Positions 33,467-44,855 of a stretch of DNA of 64,000 nt are shown piece after piece. Within the stretch, counting starts at the first letter, position 1; each line of letters starts with the position of its first letter. A program made the translations under genes and the position numbers. The notes beneath the pieces were generated by a model. That model saw only the letters and a program-made list of their open reading frames with translations, was not told the DNA's origin and did no database searches. This DNA comes from Stictocephala bisonia (Eukaryota; Arthropoda; Insecta; Hemiptera; Membracidae): NCBI GenBank assembly GCA_035578905.1, contig JAQJVL010000202.1:1085501-1149500 (forward strand), read 5' to 3'.

Positions 33467-35232
33467 GTACCGGTCAAAGAGCAAGTGCACTGCACAGTCA
33501 GACATTATCGGTCAAAGAGCAAGTGCACTGCACGGTCAGACAGTATCGGTCAAAGAGCAAGTGCACTGCACGGTCAGACAGTATCAGTCAAGGAGCAAGT
33601 GTACTGCACGGTCAGACAGTATCGATCAAGGAACAAGTGCACTGCACGTTCAGACAGTATCAGTCAAGGAGCAAGTGTACTGCACGGTCAGACAGTATCA
33701 GTCAAGGAGCAAGTGTACTGCACGGTCAGGCAGTATCAGTCAAAGAGCAAGTGCACTGCACCGTCAGACAGTATCAGTCAAAGAGCAAGTGCACTGCACG
33801 GTCAGACAGTATCGGTCAAAGAGCAAGTGCACTGCACGGTCAGACAGTATCAGTCAAGGAGCAAGTGTACTGCACGGTCAGACAGTATCGATCAAGGAAC
33901 AAGTGCACTGCACGTTCAGACAGTATCAGTCAAGGAGCAAGTGTACTGCACGGTCAGACAGTATCAGTCAAGGAGCAAGTGTACTGCACGGTCAGGCAGT
34001 ATCAGTCAAAGAGCAAGTGCACTGCACCGTCAGACAGTATCAGTCAAAGAGCAAGTGCACTGCACGGTCAGACAGTATCGGTCAAAGAGCAAGTGCACTG
34101 CACGGTCAGACAGTATCAGTCAAAGAGCAAGTGTACTGTACGGTCAGACAGTATCAGTCAAAGAGCAAGTGCACTGCACGGTCAGACAGTATCGGTCAAA
34201 GAGCAAGTGCACTGCACGGTCAGACAGTATCAGTCAAAGAGCAAGTGTACTGTACGGTCAGACAGTATCAGTCAAAGAGCAAGTGCACTGTACGGTCAGA
34301 CAGTATCGGTCAAAGAGCAAGTGCATTTGCACGGTCAGACAGTATCAGTCAAAGAGCAAGTGCACTGCACGGTCAGAGAGTATCGGTCAAAGAGAAGTTG
34401 TACAACACAGTCAGACAGTATCGGTCAAAGAGAAGTTGTAAAACACAGTCAGACAGTATCGGCCAAAGAGAAGTTGTACAACACAGTCAGACAGTATCGG
34501 TCAAAGAGAAGTTGTACTGCACAGTCAGAAAGTATCGGTCAAAGAGCAAGTCTACTACACGTTCAGAAGTATCGGTTAATGAGGCAGTTTACTACACGAT
34601 CAGACAGTATCGCTCAAAGAGCAAGTCTACTACACGTTTAGAAGTATCGGTTAATGAGCCAGTTTACTACACGATCAGACAGTATCGGTCAAAGAGCAAG
34701 TCTCCTACACGTTCATAAGTATCGGTTAATGAGGCAGTTTACTGCACGATCAGACAGTATTGGTCAAAGAGCAAGTCTACTATACGTTTAGAAGTATCGG
34801 TTAATGAGCCAGTTACTACACGATCAGACAGTATCGCTCAAAGAGCAAGTCTCCTACACGTTCAGAAGTATCGGTTAATGAGGCAGTTTACTGCACGATC
34901 AGACAGTATTGGTCAAAGAGCAAGTCTACTATACGTTTAGAAGTATCGGTTAATGAAGCAGTTTACTGCACGATCAGACAGTATCGCTCAAAGAGCAAGT
35001 CTACTACACGTTTAGAAGTATCGGTTAATGAGCCAGTTTACTGCACGATCAGACAGTATCGCTCAAAGAGCAAGTCTCCTACACGTTCAGAAGTATCGGT
35101 TAATGAGGCAGTTTACTGCACGATCAGACATTATTGGTCAAAGAGCAAGTCTACTACACGTTTAGAAGTATCGGTTAGTGAGCCAGTTTACTGCACGATC
35201 AGACAGTATCGGTCAAAGAGCAAGTGAAGTAT
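33467..35232 (+). repeat. 38-bp satellite, about 46 units in three zones
   Basis: Zone 1 (33467-34378): unit CGGTCAAAGAGCAAGTGCAC plus TGCACGGTCAGACAGTAT. Zone 2 (34379-34530): the middle changes to AGAAGTTGTACAACACAGTC. Zone 3 (34531-35232): two unit types alternate, one with GCAAGTCTACTACACGTT and the other with TTAATGAGGCAGTTTACT, giving a ~75-bp dimer. Since 38 is not divisible by three, any frame cycles through all three phases. All three forward frames happen to be open (358, 445 and 372 codons). I see no splice signals or known domain, so these frames are treated as artefacts. Confidence 0.93.
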
Positions 35233-36535
35233 GACTATTTTTAAAGGACTGCTTGTAACTGAACCTCAGAGTCGATTTCATCCAATTTCTTGCTGTTTAC
35301 AGCAGACGTCTCAAATTATTCCCAGATATAAGACGCTGACACACTTGTTTTATTTTATGGTGAATATAATTGAATATATTAGTGTAATATGATTGTAATT
35401 ACCTGTGTAGTCTGTTTACTAATTGAGTTGACTTATGGTCAGAAAGGGCTATTTATTAATACATCTCACTACCCAGAACAACTAAGGGGTTGATATTTTT
35501 TTGGAATCCGAACCACGTAGTATTGGTATGATTTTTAGCTAATTGACAAGCCTCATAGTCGGTTCTCTTCTCTGCACAACATCCGGACACTGGCTACCAC
35601 CCAACATGGACACACAAGACTTCTCTAAGAGTGTCCACGCCAATAGCAACAATTGCAGCGGACGCCATCACGACACTTTATCCCAAAGTAGCTGGATTAC
35701 AGCACTGCCGTCACAATTAATTGTCCTGTTGGTTTGATTACTTAATGAGCAGTACCCTCGATCAACCAAATAGATTCGGATGGTATTAAAGTAATGAAAC
35801 TTGGCTTGGTTATCTAATTTGTGTCATTTCAAAGGAAGGTACTTCCGACTTTAGTTTGAGGTTAGACAGCTTTATTAGCAATCATAACAGAAAGTTGTTA
35901 AATATTTTCAGTAGTTTAGATCTAAACATTCAAACTAAAATCAATTGACTGTTGTCTGTTTAGTAATCCAAATTTGGAAACAAGTGTTTCGAAATGTGTA
36001 TGATAGAACACAGGTTTAATTACGCGATTCAGAAGTTTTTTTTTTTGCTTGAGTTATTTCAAAATAAACAAAACTATTCATAATAAATATGTTTGTTTAA
36101 TGTTCGACACGATACATTAAGTGTATATTTCAAACTTAAATTTATAATGTGCATGTCATAAATTAGACTTCTTTTCGTGAAATTCATCACACAATAAAGA
36201 AAATTCTTACATGTATTTATTTTCGTGAGGACGTTTTCAAATAAATATTCTGATATGATATTATTACGTGAAAATAATCATTTATGATTCCTCAGCATCT
36301 TTTGTTTTAATACATGAGAATAACTACAGTAAGTAATTAAAAGTACGCCTACTGGTTTCGTAATCTAATTAAAACGCGTCATGTATCGAGGAAGAGTATC
36401 AACCGATGGCCTAATGACGTAGTAGAGCGCCGAGGGGAGAAGCCCTCGTCCATTGTGCGAACTCCAGGGCCTGCGGTAATTCACGACGTCAAGGACTTCT
36501 CATTAACCCGCCACGTGGCTGGCCTCCATCGAGCA
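35233..36535. other. Unassigned AT-rich sequence
   Basis: A 64-codon frame (35543-35737) has no domain. No RNA, exon or repeat family was recognised. GC rises at 36400-36535 just before the next minisatellite. Confidence 0.5.
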
Positions 36536-37135
36536 CGTCTCGATCTGGAGCATTGCTACTTCCCCCGTGACCAGTGACAAAACTGGAGCAATGCAACTTC
36601 CCCATGACCAGTGATAAAACTGGAGCATTGCCACTTCCCCCATGACCAGTGACAAAACTGGAGCATTGCCACTTCTCCCATGACCAGTGACAAAACTGGA
36701 GCATTGCCACTTCCCCATGACCAGTGATAAAACTGAAGTATTACAATTTCCCCCATGACCAGCGACAGAACTGGAGCACTACCATATCCCCTATGACCAG
36801 TAACAAAACTGGAGCATTACCACTTTTCCCGAGACCAGTGACAAAACTGGAGCATTGCCACTTCCCCCATGACCAGTGATAAAACGGGAGCATCGCCACT
36901 TCCCCAATGCACATGTCATTTCTGTCCAGTGACAAAATCGGAGCATTGGCACTTTCTCCATGACCAGTGACAAAACTAGAGCATTTCCACTTCCCCTATG
37001 CACTTGTAATTTCTATCCGGTGACAAAACTGTAGCATTGACACTTCCCCCATGACTAATGCAAAACTGGAGAATCGCCATTTCCCCCATGCACATTTAAT
37101 TTCTGACCAGTGACAAAACCGGAGCATTGCCATTT
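36536..37135 (-). repeat. ~38-bp minisatellite, about 15 units
   Basis: Unit (plus strand) TGGAGCATTGCCACTTCCCC plus CATGACCAGTGACAAAAC. Some units carry an insertion such as TGCACATGTCATTTCTGTCC. A lone half unit, ATGACCAGTGACAAAACCG, lies at about 37623, outside the array. Minus-strand frames (MGEVAMLQFCHWSW repeats) come from the repeat itself. Confidence 0.9.
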
Positions 37136-37518
37136 GGGCTTGCACGAATTCAGCAACTTTTATCTGCTCCGGTGGAAGGGGGAACATGATCTCGGCAATT
37201 TTTGTAAAACCGACCCCCAACTGAAAGGCATGATTTCGGCAATTGTAGTGGAGGAAGAGGGATAGGCATAGGAAGTGGCAGTGAGTTAGGTTAGGTTAAG
37301 TTAAGTTAGGTTAGGTTAGGTTAAAATGCACGTAGTAAATATTTTCACTCGCATGACGACCAAACTAAGCAATTTACCCAAATGCATATGACGGAACTGG
37401 CTTCAACTGCCGTAATGTTAGTTGTATAGGGACAGCGACTATGTGCTCTGTTAGCTAACCAGCTAACCACCCCCCTCGCCGCTACCTACAGAGAGATTTT
37501 GTCGAGTTCGTGCTTGGG
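37136..37518. other. Spacer with short TTAGG-type tract
   Basis: Contains TTAGGTTAGGTTAAGTTAAG and further TTAGG units at 37287-37322. CATGATCTCGGCAATTTT and CATGATTTCGGCAATTGT are tandem cousins at 37187 and 37230. No clear inverted arms around this tract. Confidence 0.55.
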
Positions 37519-37562
37519 AAAAAACTGTTGTTAAAGGGGTCAGCCTTTAACAACAGTTTTTT
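37519..37562. repeat. Perfect hairpin, 19-bp arms
   Basis: AAAAAACTGTTGTTAAAGG, loop GGTCAG, then its exact reverse complement. A run of T follows. No adjacent gene, so a terminator role is not suggested. Confidence 0.93.
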
Positions 37563-37734
37563 TTTCTAATTAGAGTTGCCGGGTGCCCTGCCACTACCAA
37601 CATGCATACCAATACGTCTTTTATGACCAGTGACAAAACCGAATTTACTGTAACACGAAACAGAACAACACTTTAACCTGTGAATAGTCATTCATTATTA
37701 ACGTGCCGAACGTAGATATTTGAGGGATACTCGG

Positions 37735-37800
37735 CTGAATGAGTGTAGTCATAGTCGACTTTTTTTCAGAAAGAGCCATTTACTTACAGCCCTTAGGCAG
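37735..37800 (-). mobile_element. SINE S1 tail fragment
   Basis: The reverse complement contains AAATGGCTCTTTCTG, GTCGACT and ATGACTACACTCA in the order seen at the 3' ends of S1 copies 1 and 3. Confidence 0.55.
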
Positions 37801-39264
37801 GGTAACTATGGGACTCATTAAACAATACAATTCTTGTTTTTCTCGATAAATTAATTGATTTATACTCATGATAAAAAAGTTAAAGTTTGAACCATGAAAT
37901 TAACTAATAAATGACGAAAACCCCTTATTTGAAATACTTTGCAAACAGGAATGCCTTCAGTTTTCAATGAATAAGACAGTGAGTTGAAATTCCATATTTA
38001 CCTAAAATGTCTGCCGTAGAATGCAGACTTTGTCGTGATGGTCTTGTGATGTTATTATTGGCGCGAGATTGTGTTGATCAATTCGCGGATTCTGAAATAT
38101 GCGTATATTTGTATCCGAAAGGGTTTATCCTTGTACGCAGACTGAATATGTCTTTTTCTGCCTTCAACAAACGTACAGTATTTAAAAGATGAACTAGGTT
38201 ATAGAATTTGCATGTACTAAGATACTTTGTGTTTTATGATTTTTGGAACTTGCTACTTTAGACGCGTTTTATAAAACGCTATAGATTGTCATGTATTCTA
38301 ATTTGTGGCCTGTTTATTTATAATTTCAGGACACTTATATCTAGGTAATTTGACCTTTTATTTGGAAAATTAGATTAATAATGTCAGTGTTGGAGGTCAT
38401 AGTGTTAAGACATTCTGGAGAATCTACTGTCCACAAGATAAATGTTAAATTTTGTCTAATAAGGGAAACATGAAGCTTCTCTGTTATATTCATTTGAGGC
38501 GTTTGTTCATTACTCGATTTCAACTATTCTTGATTAAATGCTTAATGTTGATTTTTAAAGTATCGGTGTTTGAATGTAACTTGTGTTTGAAATTAGAACA
38601 ATCTCGATGTATAAAATCCAAAAACTATGTAAGTCTCTACTCATTAATTACGAAATCTTGCGTTGCTACTTATGTATTTTCATATATACCCAATGGTATT
38701 ACATAGCCTTGGGTATTTCATAAAATATAATAAGAAGTATTGGTAGCCTAGAAATAAAAAGGTTTTCTTACATTTTTAGCTTAAGTATATATAATTAGGA
38801 AAGATACTAATATAATATAAACTGAGGCCGTTTTTTTTCTTTCTAATGATATAAATGTAAAAGAAATTTTGTTGTTTATAAAAAAAAATATGTTGACAAA
38901 TAATTAGTACCGATAAATGTTTGGTAAACATAGTAAAAAGTTTCTCACGCTAAGATACTGTCGGTTAAACAGTTTCTGCAGTTCCAGGCAGAATAAATAT
39001 TAGTAATAGTTCACCGCAGCTGGCTACAGCGATAACAGTTTCTTATTAGCAATACTTTTATTTATTCTGTTGCGTAAAATAACGGGTAATTCTACAGCTG
39101 GTGAACGATTCCTCCAATCACGTCATCATGATACCTATATTTTAATTCTACTTATCTTGATTAAAACCTTACCTACACAACCTTCCATGGTATAACATTA
39201 CAAAAACCAAAGTTTTACTCCAACAGTTGTAATATCTTTTTAGAAATAATTATTTAAATTTGAA
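37801..39264. other. Unassigned AT-rich sequence
   Basis: Frames at 38007-38192 and 38452-38706 have no domain or splice borders. No repeats beyond short A/T runs were recognised. Confidence 0.5.
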
Positions 39265-39460
39265 TAACTGTTCTTTTCGGTTCATTAAAATCTCTCTCAT
39301 GTTATTCTTATGGCCTAAAAACGAACTTTGAAGGCTTCCTACAATTCGGGATAAAAATAATGAAGAATTAAGACCTTATTGCACAACTGCGAACGGAGGC
39401 AAATATTTGTTGACACCTCAACCGTTTAAATTCGTTAATAAATAAGGGAGGAGCTTCATT
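39265..39460 (+). repeat. Interspersed repeat family D, copy 2
   Basis: Shares AAAATCTCTCTCATGTTATT, CTTATGGCC, GAACTTTGAAGGCTTCC and GAATTAAGACCTTA, in order, with 29890-30190. Lies directly left of foldback F2. Confidence 0.5.
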
Positions 39461-39488
39461 GACAAAAAAAAACTGCTTCACTTTATAA

Positions 39489-40215
39489 AGGGCGTCCCAG
39501 AAATAAAGTACCAACCTTCGGGAAATGGTTGTATTGATCAAAATAAAGAGTAAATCAAGAATATTTTTTTGTTCTATTCAAAAACGCTTCGTTTACCAGA
39601 TATCCCCCAATTTTTTTTTTTTTTTTTTTTTTTCATAAAAGCATTTTTATCTCCAAGTTGACTCAACCGATCCTAATGCAACTCGCTATGATTGTTAGAA
39701 TAATAGAGACCTATTTTAAGAAAACAATCAACTTGATCCAATGTAAAATTTCAAAATGGCGGCCATTTTTAGTTTTTAACATACATTGCTTGAAAACGCA
39801 AAACAAAATGCTCAACATAAATCTCAATGTGTTTCGATTATTTTTTGTCCGATTCTAACTTTTTTGATACTGACAGATTGGTAATACATTTTTCTAAAAA
39901 AAAAGAATATTTTTATTATCGCTGTTTTCCCACACTTTCTTTAAAAAATAACAAATGGCAGCCATTTTGAAATTGTAAATTTGAACAAGTTAATTTGTTT
40001 TCTTAGAATAGGTCTGTATTATTATGAGAAGCCGAGCGAGTTTCATTAAGATCAGTTGAGTCAACTTGGAGATAAAAATTCTTTCGTGAAAAAAAAGGTG
40101 GATATCTGGTAAATGAAGCCTTTTTAGAAAAAAAAATAGTATTCTTGATTTTCTCTTTATTTTGACCTATATAACCTTATTCCGAAGTTTGGCACTTTAT
40201 TTCTGGGACACCCTG
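39489..40215. mobile_element. Foldback transposon F2, nearly full-length palindrome
   Basis: The left end AGGGCGTCCCAGAAATAAAG and the right end CTTTATTTCTGGGACACCCT are inverted. Similarity continues through the arms: AGATATCCCCCAA / GGTGGATATCTGG, TTTTTATCTCCAAGTTGACT / AGTTGACTCAACTTGGAGAT region, ACAATC...AAAATGGCGGCCATTTT / AAATGGCAGCCATTTTG. The two halves meet near 39840-39880. No transposase. The ends resemble those of F1, so a common DNA-transposon superfamily is likely. Confidence 0.8.
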
Positions 40216-41948
40216 AATATAAGGATTCTAAATACGTTTCAATGAACGTGTAGTTTGTTAATCTATGGATTTACTTTTTACTCATGCACAACGGTTTGTG
40301 TACAGTGTAATGTGAGCGGAGACGTAAGATGGTAAGTGTTGAGTTTGCGTAGGAGGGGGCTTTCAAATGATCATAACGGCGACTGGAGGAAGCGACTAAT
40401 GTTCTTTCCAAGTTGAGATTGAAACTAACTCAGGAATCGAGGGACCAAGTTATCCCGTCTAATAAGCCCGGTGTGCCCGCTTGGCGAACTCCTTCCAACT
40501 CACAGACACTGCTCTTTAACGGTCATATAATTTAATATGTGCTCCAACGTCTTCCGGCGTGATGTTTGGACCTTTCGTTCAAATGGTGTTTGCTGTTGAC
40601 GATTTTTCAACTTGACAATCCTCTGTGAATAATACAGCAAATGAGATTATCCATTAGGTATTCATTTTTATAATTTTGTCTGATTGGAACAATGTTTTGT
40701 AATAATTCTCTGAGATACGTGATTTGAACTTTTATTACAAAATCGTTGATTTTAATAATTTTAATTTTAATAAGTACACGATTATCTTAACCAGCCATAC
40801 ACAGATGAGGTTGAGATAGTTCAAGACAGTTTGTATACCAAGTCTTTTGAATAATGTAAAATAACGTGAAAAAAACTAGCTTATGATGTTACTTATATTC
40901 CATACCTGTATTAGTTTATTTTTAAAGTCAACAACCCATAGTAAACAGGACGAAAATTGAGAAACCGCTTCATCTTTCGTGTATTTTAAACTGTTCTTAG
41001 TAGTGTTCCAGGAAAAAGAAGGGATTTATATTTACAATTAAGTAGATCATCAGTGGATATTTCAATTGTTTTCCTTATGGAAAATAAAGTGTAGCTTAGA
41101 ATATTATCTGAAAAGCAATCATTCCTATAACTTCATCTAGTTTTGTTTTCCACTATAATTGTTGGGAATTAAGCAGACTAATAAAGTGAACAGCTGCGCC
41201 TTGATTAAATCAGTTATTATTAATGGTTTGATTTGTTTACCACCACATCAATAATATGAAACAGCTTCTGTTCTTTTATTTTTCTCTAGCAAACTATTGA
41301 TTTAATTTTTAATATCTTAATATTTATATATTTGACGCAATCATTTTTAGATATTATTTGTACTCGCACGTCTGTGGAAACCCAAATTACTCGCGTCACT
41401 CATGCCGAGTGGGGGAGCATTCATGAGCCCCCTTTACCCAATCGTCTCGCCCCCCTCGGGGCATGTGTAAGATTCTTCTAGATTGAATTTTAAAATTTCA
41501 GCCCTGCAGTTGCCTTGGCTACTGTTTGTTGCCGCCTGTTTTTCTCGCTAACTTGAGCCAGTTCCCTAACGCACGACTTATTTCTTGTATCGTTAAATAT
41601 AATATTAAAAACAAAGAAATAATTTTTAAGGGTAAAGTAATATTTTCTATTAATATTTTTTAGTAATTTTTTAAAGTTGAGAAGGATAGCAAGAGACATT
41701 ACATTAATACATACTTCCCGAAAATATTATGTCTAATTAATGAGATATTTTTGGTGTTTCTATATATTCTTGTCTTATATATAATTCAAAATATTTTAAT
41801 CTAGACGTTTATATTGACCAAAATCACATATCAGAGAGTCAGTACAGTTTGTCGTAATTATCGCATAGACACTTACGTAACTACCAACTATGTACGTATA
41901 TTGTAAGCTGCGTGCTTTTTTCTTGTATGTACTCTGTAGGTCGAAGAT
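40216..41948. other. Unassigned AT-rich sequence
   Basis: A short C-rich patch lies at 41385-41465. The frame at 41490-41699 (-) has no domain. No exon or RNA was recognised. Confidence 0.5.
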
Positions 41949-42220
41949 GTGGTGCAGTGCTGTAAGCCGACTACTTGGGGATAACGTGCTAAGGAGATTG
42001 TAGGCTATAGGTTCAATCCTTCAATTCACCAACATGGCGACCGCCCAATAGTTGCTATCAGCGTGAACAAAACTAGAAAAGTCTGGGGTGTCCGGACTTT
42101 GTGTAGGAGAGAGAACTGAGTATATCAGGCTTCCCAGTTAGCTGAAAATCAGACCAATACTATGTGGTTCAGATTCCACGTAGAGCTGAAGGTCCGTTAG
42201 TTTTCCTGGGTTATACGCCA
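41949..42220 (+). mobile_element. tRNA-derived SINE family S1, copy 2
   Basis: Head GTGGTGCAGTGCTGTAAGCC (A-box-like) and GGTTCAATCC (B box, 42011) are about 60 bp apart. The body includes GTCTGGGGTGTCC, AGTTAGCTGAAAATCAGACC and GTGGTTCAGATTCCACGTAG, colinear with the other S1 copies. The tail is missing. Confidence 0.7.
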
Positions 42221-42348
42221 TGAAGACTTTTCCTTTTCGAGCTTAAGGGCTCTTGTTTCCCTCCGCGAAAAACGCTAAAAACCTGGGTTTCTATTTCAAT
42301 GATTCGGTAATGATGATCGTATCGTACATTTGAGTTGTCATGTGGGAT
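42221..42348. other. Unassigned spacer
   Basis: Short AT-rich spacer with nothing recognised. Confidence 0.5.
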
Positions 42349-42668
42349 CTTTTCCGTTAATTCACTACCACTACTTTTTCCCCCGTCAATTCTCTACTGC
42401 TTGATAAATGTTCTATTGCTCTAAAAACTGTTCCCCAATCAATTTTACGTCCACTTTGGTATTCCTTTTCCACTAAGAATCCGATATCGCTGGCTTTATC
42501 GCTTTCCAAGATACACACGGAGAGCAAATTCAGCGGTAAATCAATCATTGGATTTACCAGTTGTGATTAACTTAAGTAGCCACTTAACCTAACCTGACCT
42601 GACCTTACCTAACCTAATCTAACCGTAATTGCGACAAAAAAAGTAGTCGTAGTTAAGTAACGGAAAAA
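42349..42668. repeat. Possible third (CCTAA)n-hinged inverted repeat (weak)
   Basis: The left block 42349-42392 (GATCTTTTCCGTTAATTCAC through GTCAATT) and the reverse complement of 42623-42665 (TTCCGTTACTTAACTACGAC through GTCGCAATT) match at roughly 80%. Degenerate CCTAA/CCTGA units lie between them at 42586-42626. Arms are shorter and more diverged than in elements 1 and 2. Confidence 0.4.
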
Positions 42669-43646
42669 GTATTTTTGTAGCGAATTGATGGAAAAGATCT
42701 GTCATCTGATAGGTCATTTACAGACCTATTCTATTGACCTGCAAGTTGGAATAAGCTTATTTCGCGTGTCGTATTTAACAGCCAAAGTTTGTACCTGGTG
42801 GCTTAGTGGACGGGCACCATTTACATCATGGAACCGAATGTTCTGAAGCCCATAATCCTGACGCTAAGCTGACTGGCATATTTTGTAAACGCGGGAGCAA
42901 TGTATGGGGCAAGTTTAAATCTGGGCGGCACGCCGCACCTGGCCATCGGCCTGGGACCTCTCTCGGTGTATTGATAAACCGTACGTCAAACCCGCCCCCC
43001 CTCCCGCCTGATGTAGTCGTAAATGACGTCACTGGCCGAGCGCTAACTACAGTCGTTTAATTGACTCGACTAACGGCAGGATTGATGTTTCAATCGACTT
43101 GGTAATTCACTCTGCATGCTGTGTTTAACGATGGAGGTATGCCGTTCTATTGTCGCACACCTACGGTGGCGGCTTAACGTCACTTAGTACATCTGACGTA
43201 CTCGTAAACACTGTACTGTAAGTGGTGGTTTGGGGAGGGATAAAACACACTTAATCGTGTGTACGTATCGATTTAATTAACTACTAAATGATATATTTTT
43301 ATCTGTTTCAAATTTGAATTTATTGAATTCAGATCTGTTTTTTTTCCATTATTTTTTCAAGGAGATACCGATCTCCTTTTCAACTTTGCCTATTCATTCC
43401 CCATAGACTATTAGATCCGTGCGGGGAACTTGTCTAACAGTTTCTCTTCTAACCACAATAAAAAAGATTTATGGTTTAAATAAAAGATTTTGTTTTGTAT
43501 AGTGAGACGTAGAATTAACTAAAATAAAAATTGGTACATACATTTTTGAAATTGAAAAAAAATTTAGGTTTATAATAGAGGCTCAAACTCTAGTACTGTA
43601 CTTTGCTTTTTTGAAACCGAGAGTCGAGTTTTTCTTACATTTTCAG
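42669..43646. other. Unassigned sequence
   Basis: GC-richer stretch at 42800-43050 carries an 84-codon + frame (42806-43060) and an overlapping minus frame, neither with a domain. Near 43398, CCCATAGACTATTAGATCCG resembles part of the SINE at 22400. Confidence 0.45.
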
Positions 43647-43730
43647 TAACAGTGCGCCGTTCGTGTCGTGACGCAACACGCTTGCAGTACCTAAATCACG
43701 TTCAGCAGATTGAAGGCGTTACGAATCATT
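43647..43730 (+). other. Exon-like segment with good splice signals (candidate poison or untranslated exon)
   Basis: The 84-bp segment is preceded by TTTTTCTTACATTTTCAG and followed by GTAAGT, as good a pair of splice signals as those of the PTB exon. Its base composition is less AT-rich than its flanks. Frame 1 begins with TAA, frame 2 meets TGA after seven codons, and frame 3 is open (TVRRSCRDATRLQYL...) but resembles no family I recognise. If joined in phase 0 to the PTB exon upstream, it would give an immediate stop. It could also be a chance pseudo-exon or belong to a different transcript. Confidence 0.25.
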
Positions 43731-44855
43731 GTAAGTTATATTGTGGAGAGCTTAGATTGTTTTTACGTTCCAATCCGGGATTTTTTAATAAATTGAAAGT
43801 TTTAAATTTAGAATTACCTTCTTATATATGTAATGTTTTTAAATTAATAGCTGATTTCCTAGTTAAATTAATGTATGGTATATTTAACTGTGTGAAAGCG
43901 ATTTGGTAGTTCGACAAACGATATTTTTAGATCGCAGTTTGCCGTGCAGTTATCCGTCAGTACCAGACACATGTGTGTGTGTGTTTGCCGGAAGCGGTCT
44001 ACCGGAGACAAAGGGGTGTATCATGTAGAAACACAGCCGCAAGCCCTTCTCTATCCACTTTGTTCTTGTCCGAGCCCTCGTCAAACGTTGGCAAACATAA
44101 CCGCACAACAAACTAGCGCTCGTTTCTCCTAATTGAACTTGCGTTAATCTGGTTTTGTAATAAGGTAATGAGAATATCTACTGTTTGCTTCAGAGGATTA
44201 CTCGTTTTAAGAACAAATGCTTTAAAATGGGCGTTCATTCGTTGTAACTTTTCCCCTTCCCTGTGATCAAGAAGGGATGTTTGTCCTTATGCATGTGTCT
44301 GTAAACGTAAATAAATAGATAGTATTTGTTTACACAAGAAAGAATACATTTTTACAGTAATTTCAAGAAAATTATCGAAATAATTTCTGTCATGGGCATA
44401 TGCCTGTGTAGTGGGAACAATGGGCCACTATCAGCCGAACATAGAGAATAAAAAAATATTGCACTGCACTATATAGTAGTTTATAAATAGCCCTATGCTA
44501 TTAAAAAAAGTACTAACGCAAAATACAAAAAAATCTACAAAACTAAATTCCCCAACACCTGAAGCTACAAAAATAGCAGTGAAATTTTATAAAGGTACTA
44601 AAAACTGACAAAATTATAACCTGAACCAGGACAGAGTTCACACATTCAGACTCGTGCTTCCGTCTATAAGGTAACGTCATTGTTACACACTATCACATTG
44701 AAACATCGATTGTCCTTATACATTTATACACTGTCGCGTAATCACTAAGATTGCCGTTTCCATACGCGGCTTCAAAAACTTAACTTTCTACGATTCGATT
44801 CGGTCCGTGATAGTAATTGTATTGCAACTCTTGAAGTGTCATTTAAAAATGACGT
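43731..44855. other. Unassigned sequence after the exon-like segment
   Basis: The open frame of the exon-like segment continues to 43909 as unspliced sequence, without a domain. Otherwise AT-rich with nothing recognised. Confidence 0.45.

Noticed and set aside
33365..34718. Three overlapping frames of 358-445 codons, one with a hydrophobic N-terminus resembling a signal peptide
   Set aside because: All three phases are open only because of the 38-bp period; the hydrophobic start precedes the array by chance and no conserved domain is present. A transcript would be needed to revive it.
36489..37220. Minus-strand frames with HWSWGKWQCSSF repeats
   Set aside because: Translations of the 38-bp minisatellite; frames shift with unit length changes.
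37287..37322. Fourth telomere-hinged foldback
   Set aside because: TTAGG units are present, but no inverted arms could be seen on either side; only tandem cousins on the left.
37519..37570. Rho-independent terminator (hairpin plus T run)
   Set aside because: The DNA is eukaryotic and no gene ends here; the T run is part of the palindrome arm.
42806..43060. 84-codon frame and its antisense as a gene or exon
   Set aside because: No domain, no paired splice sites, and both strands open, which is expected in a GC-richer patch.
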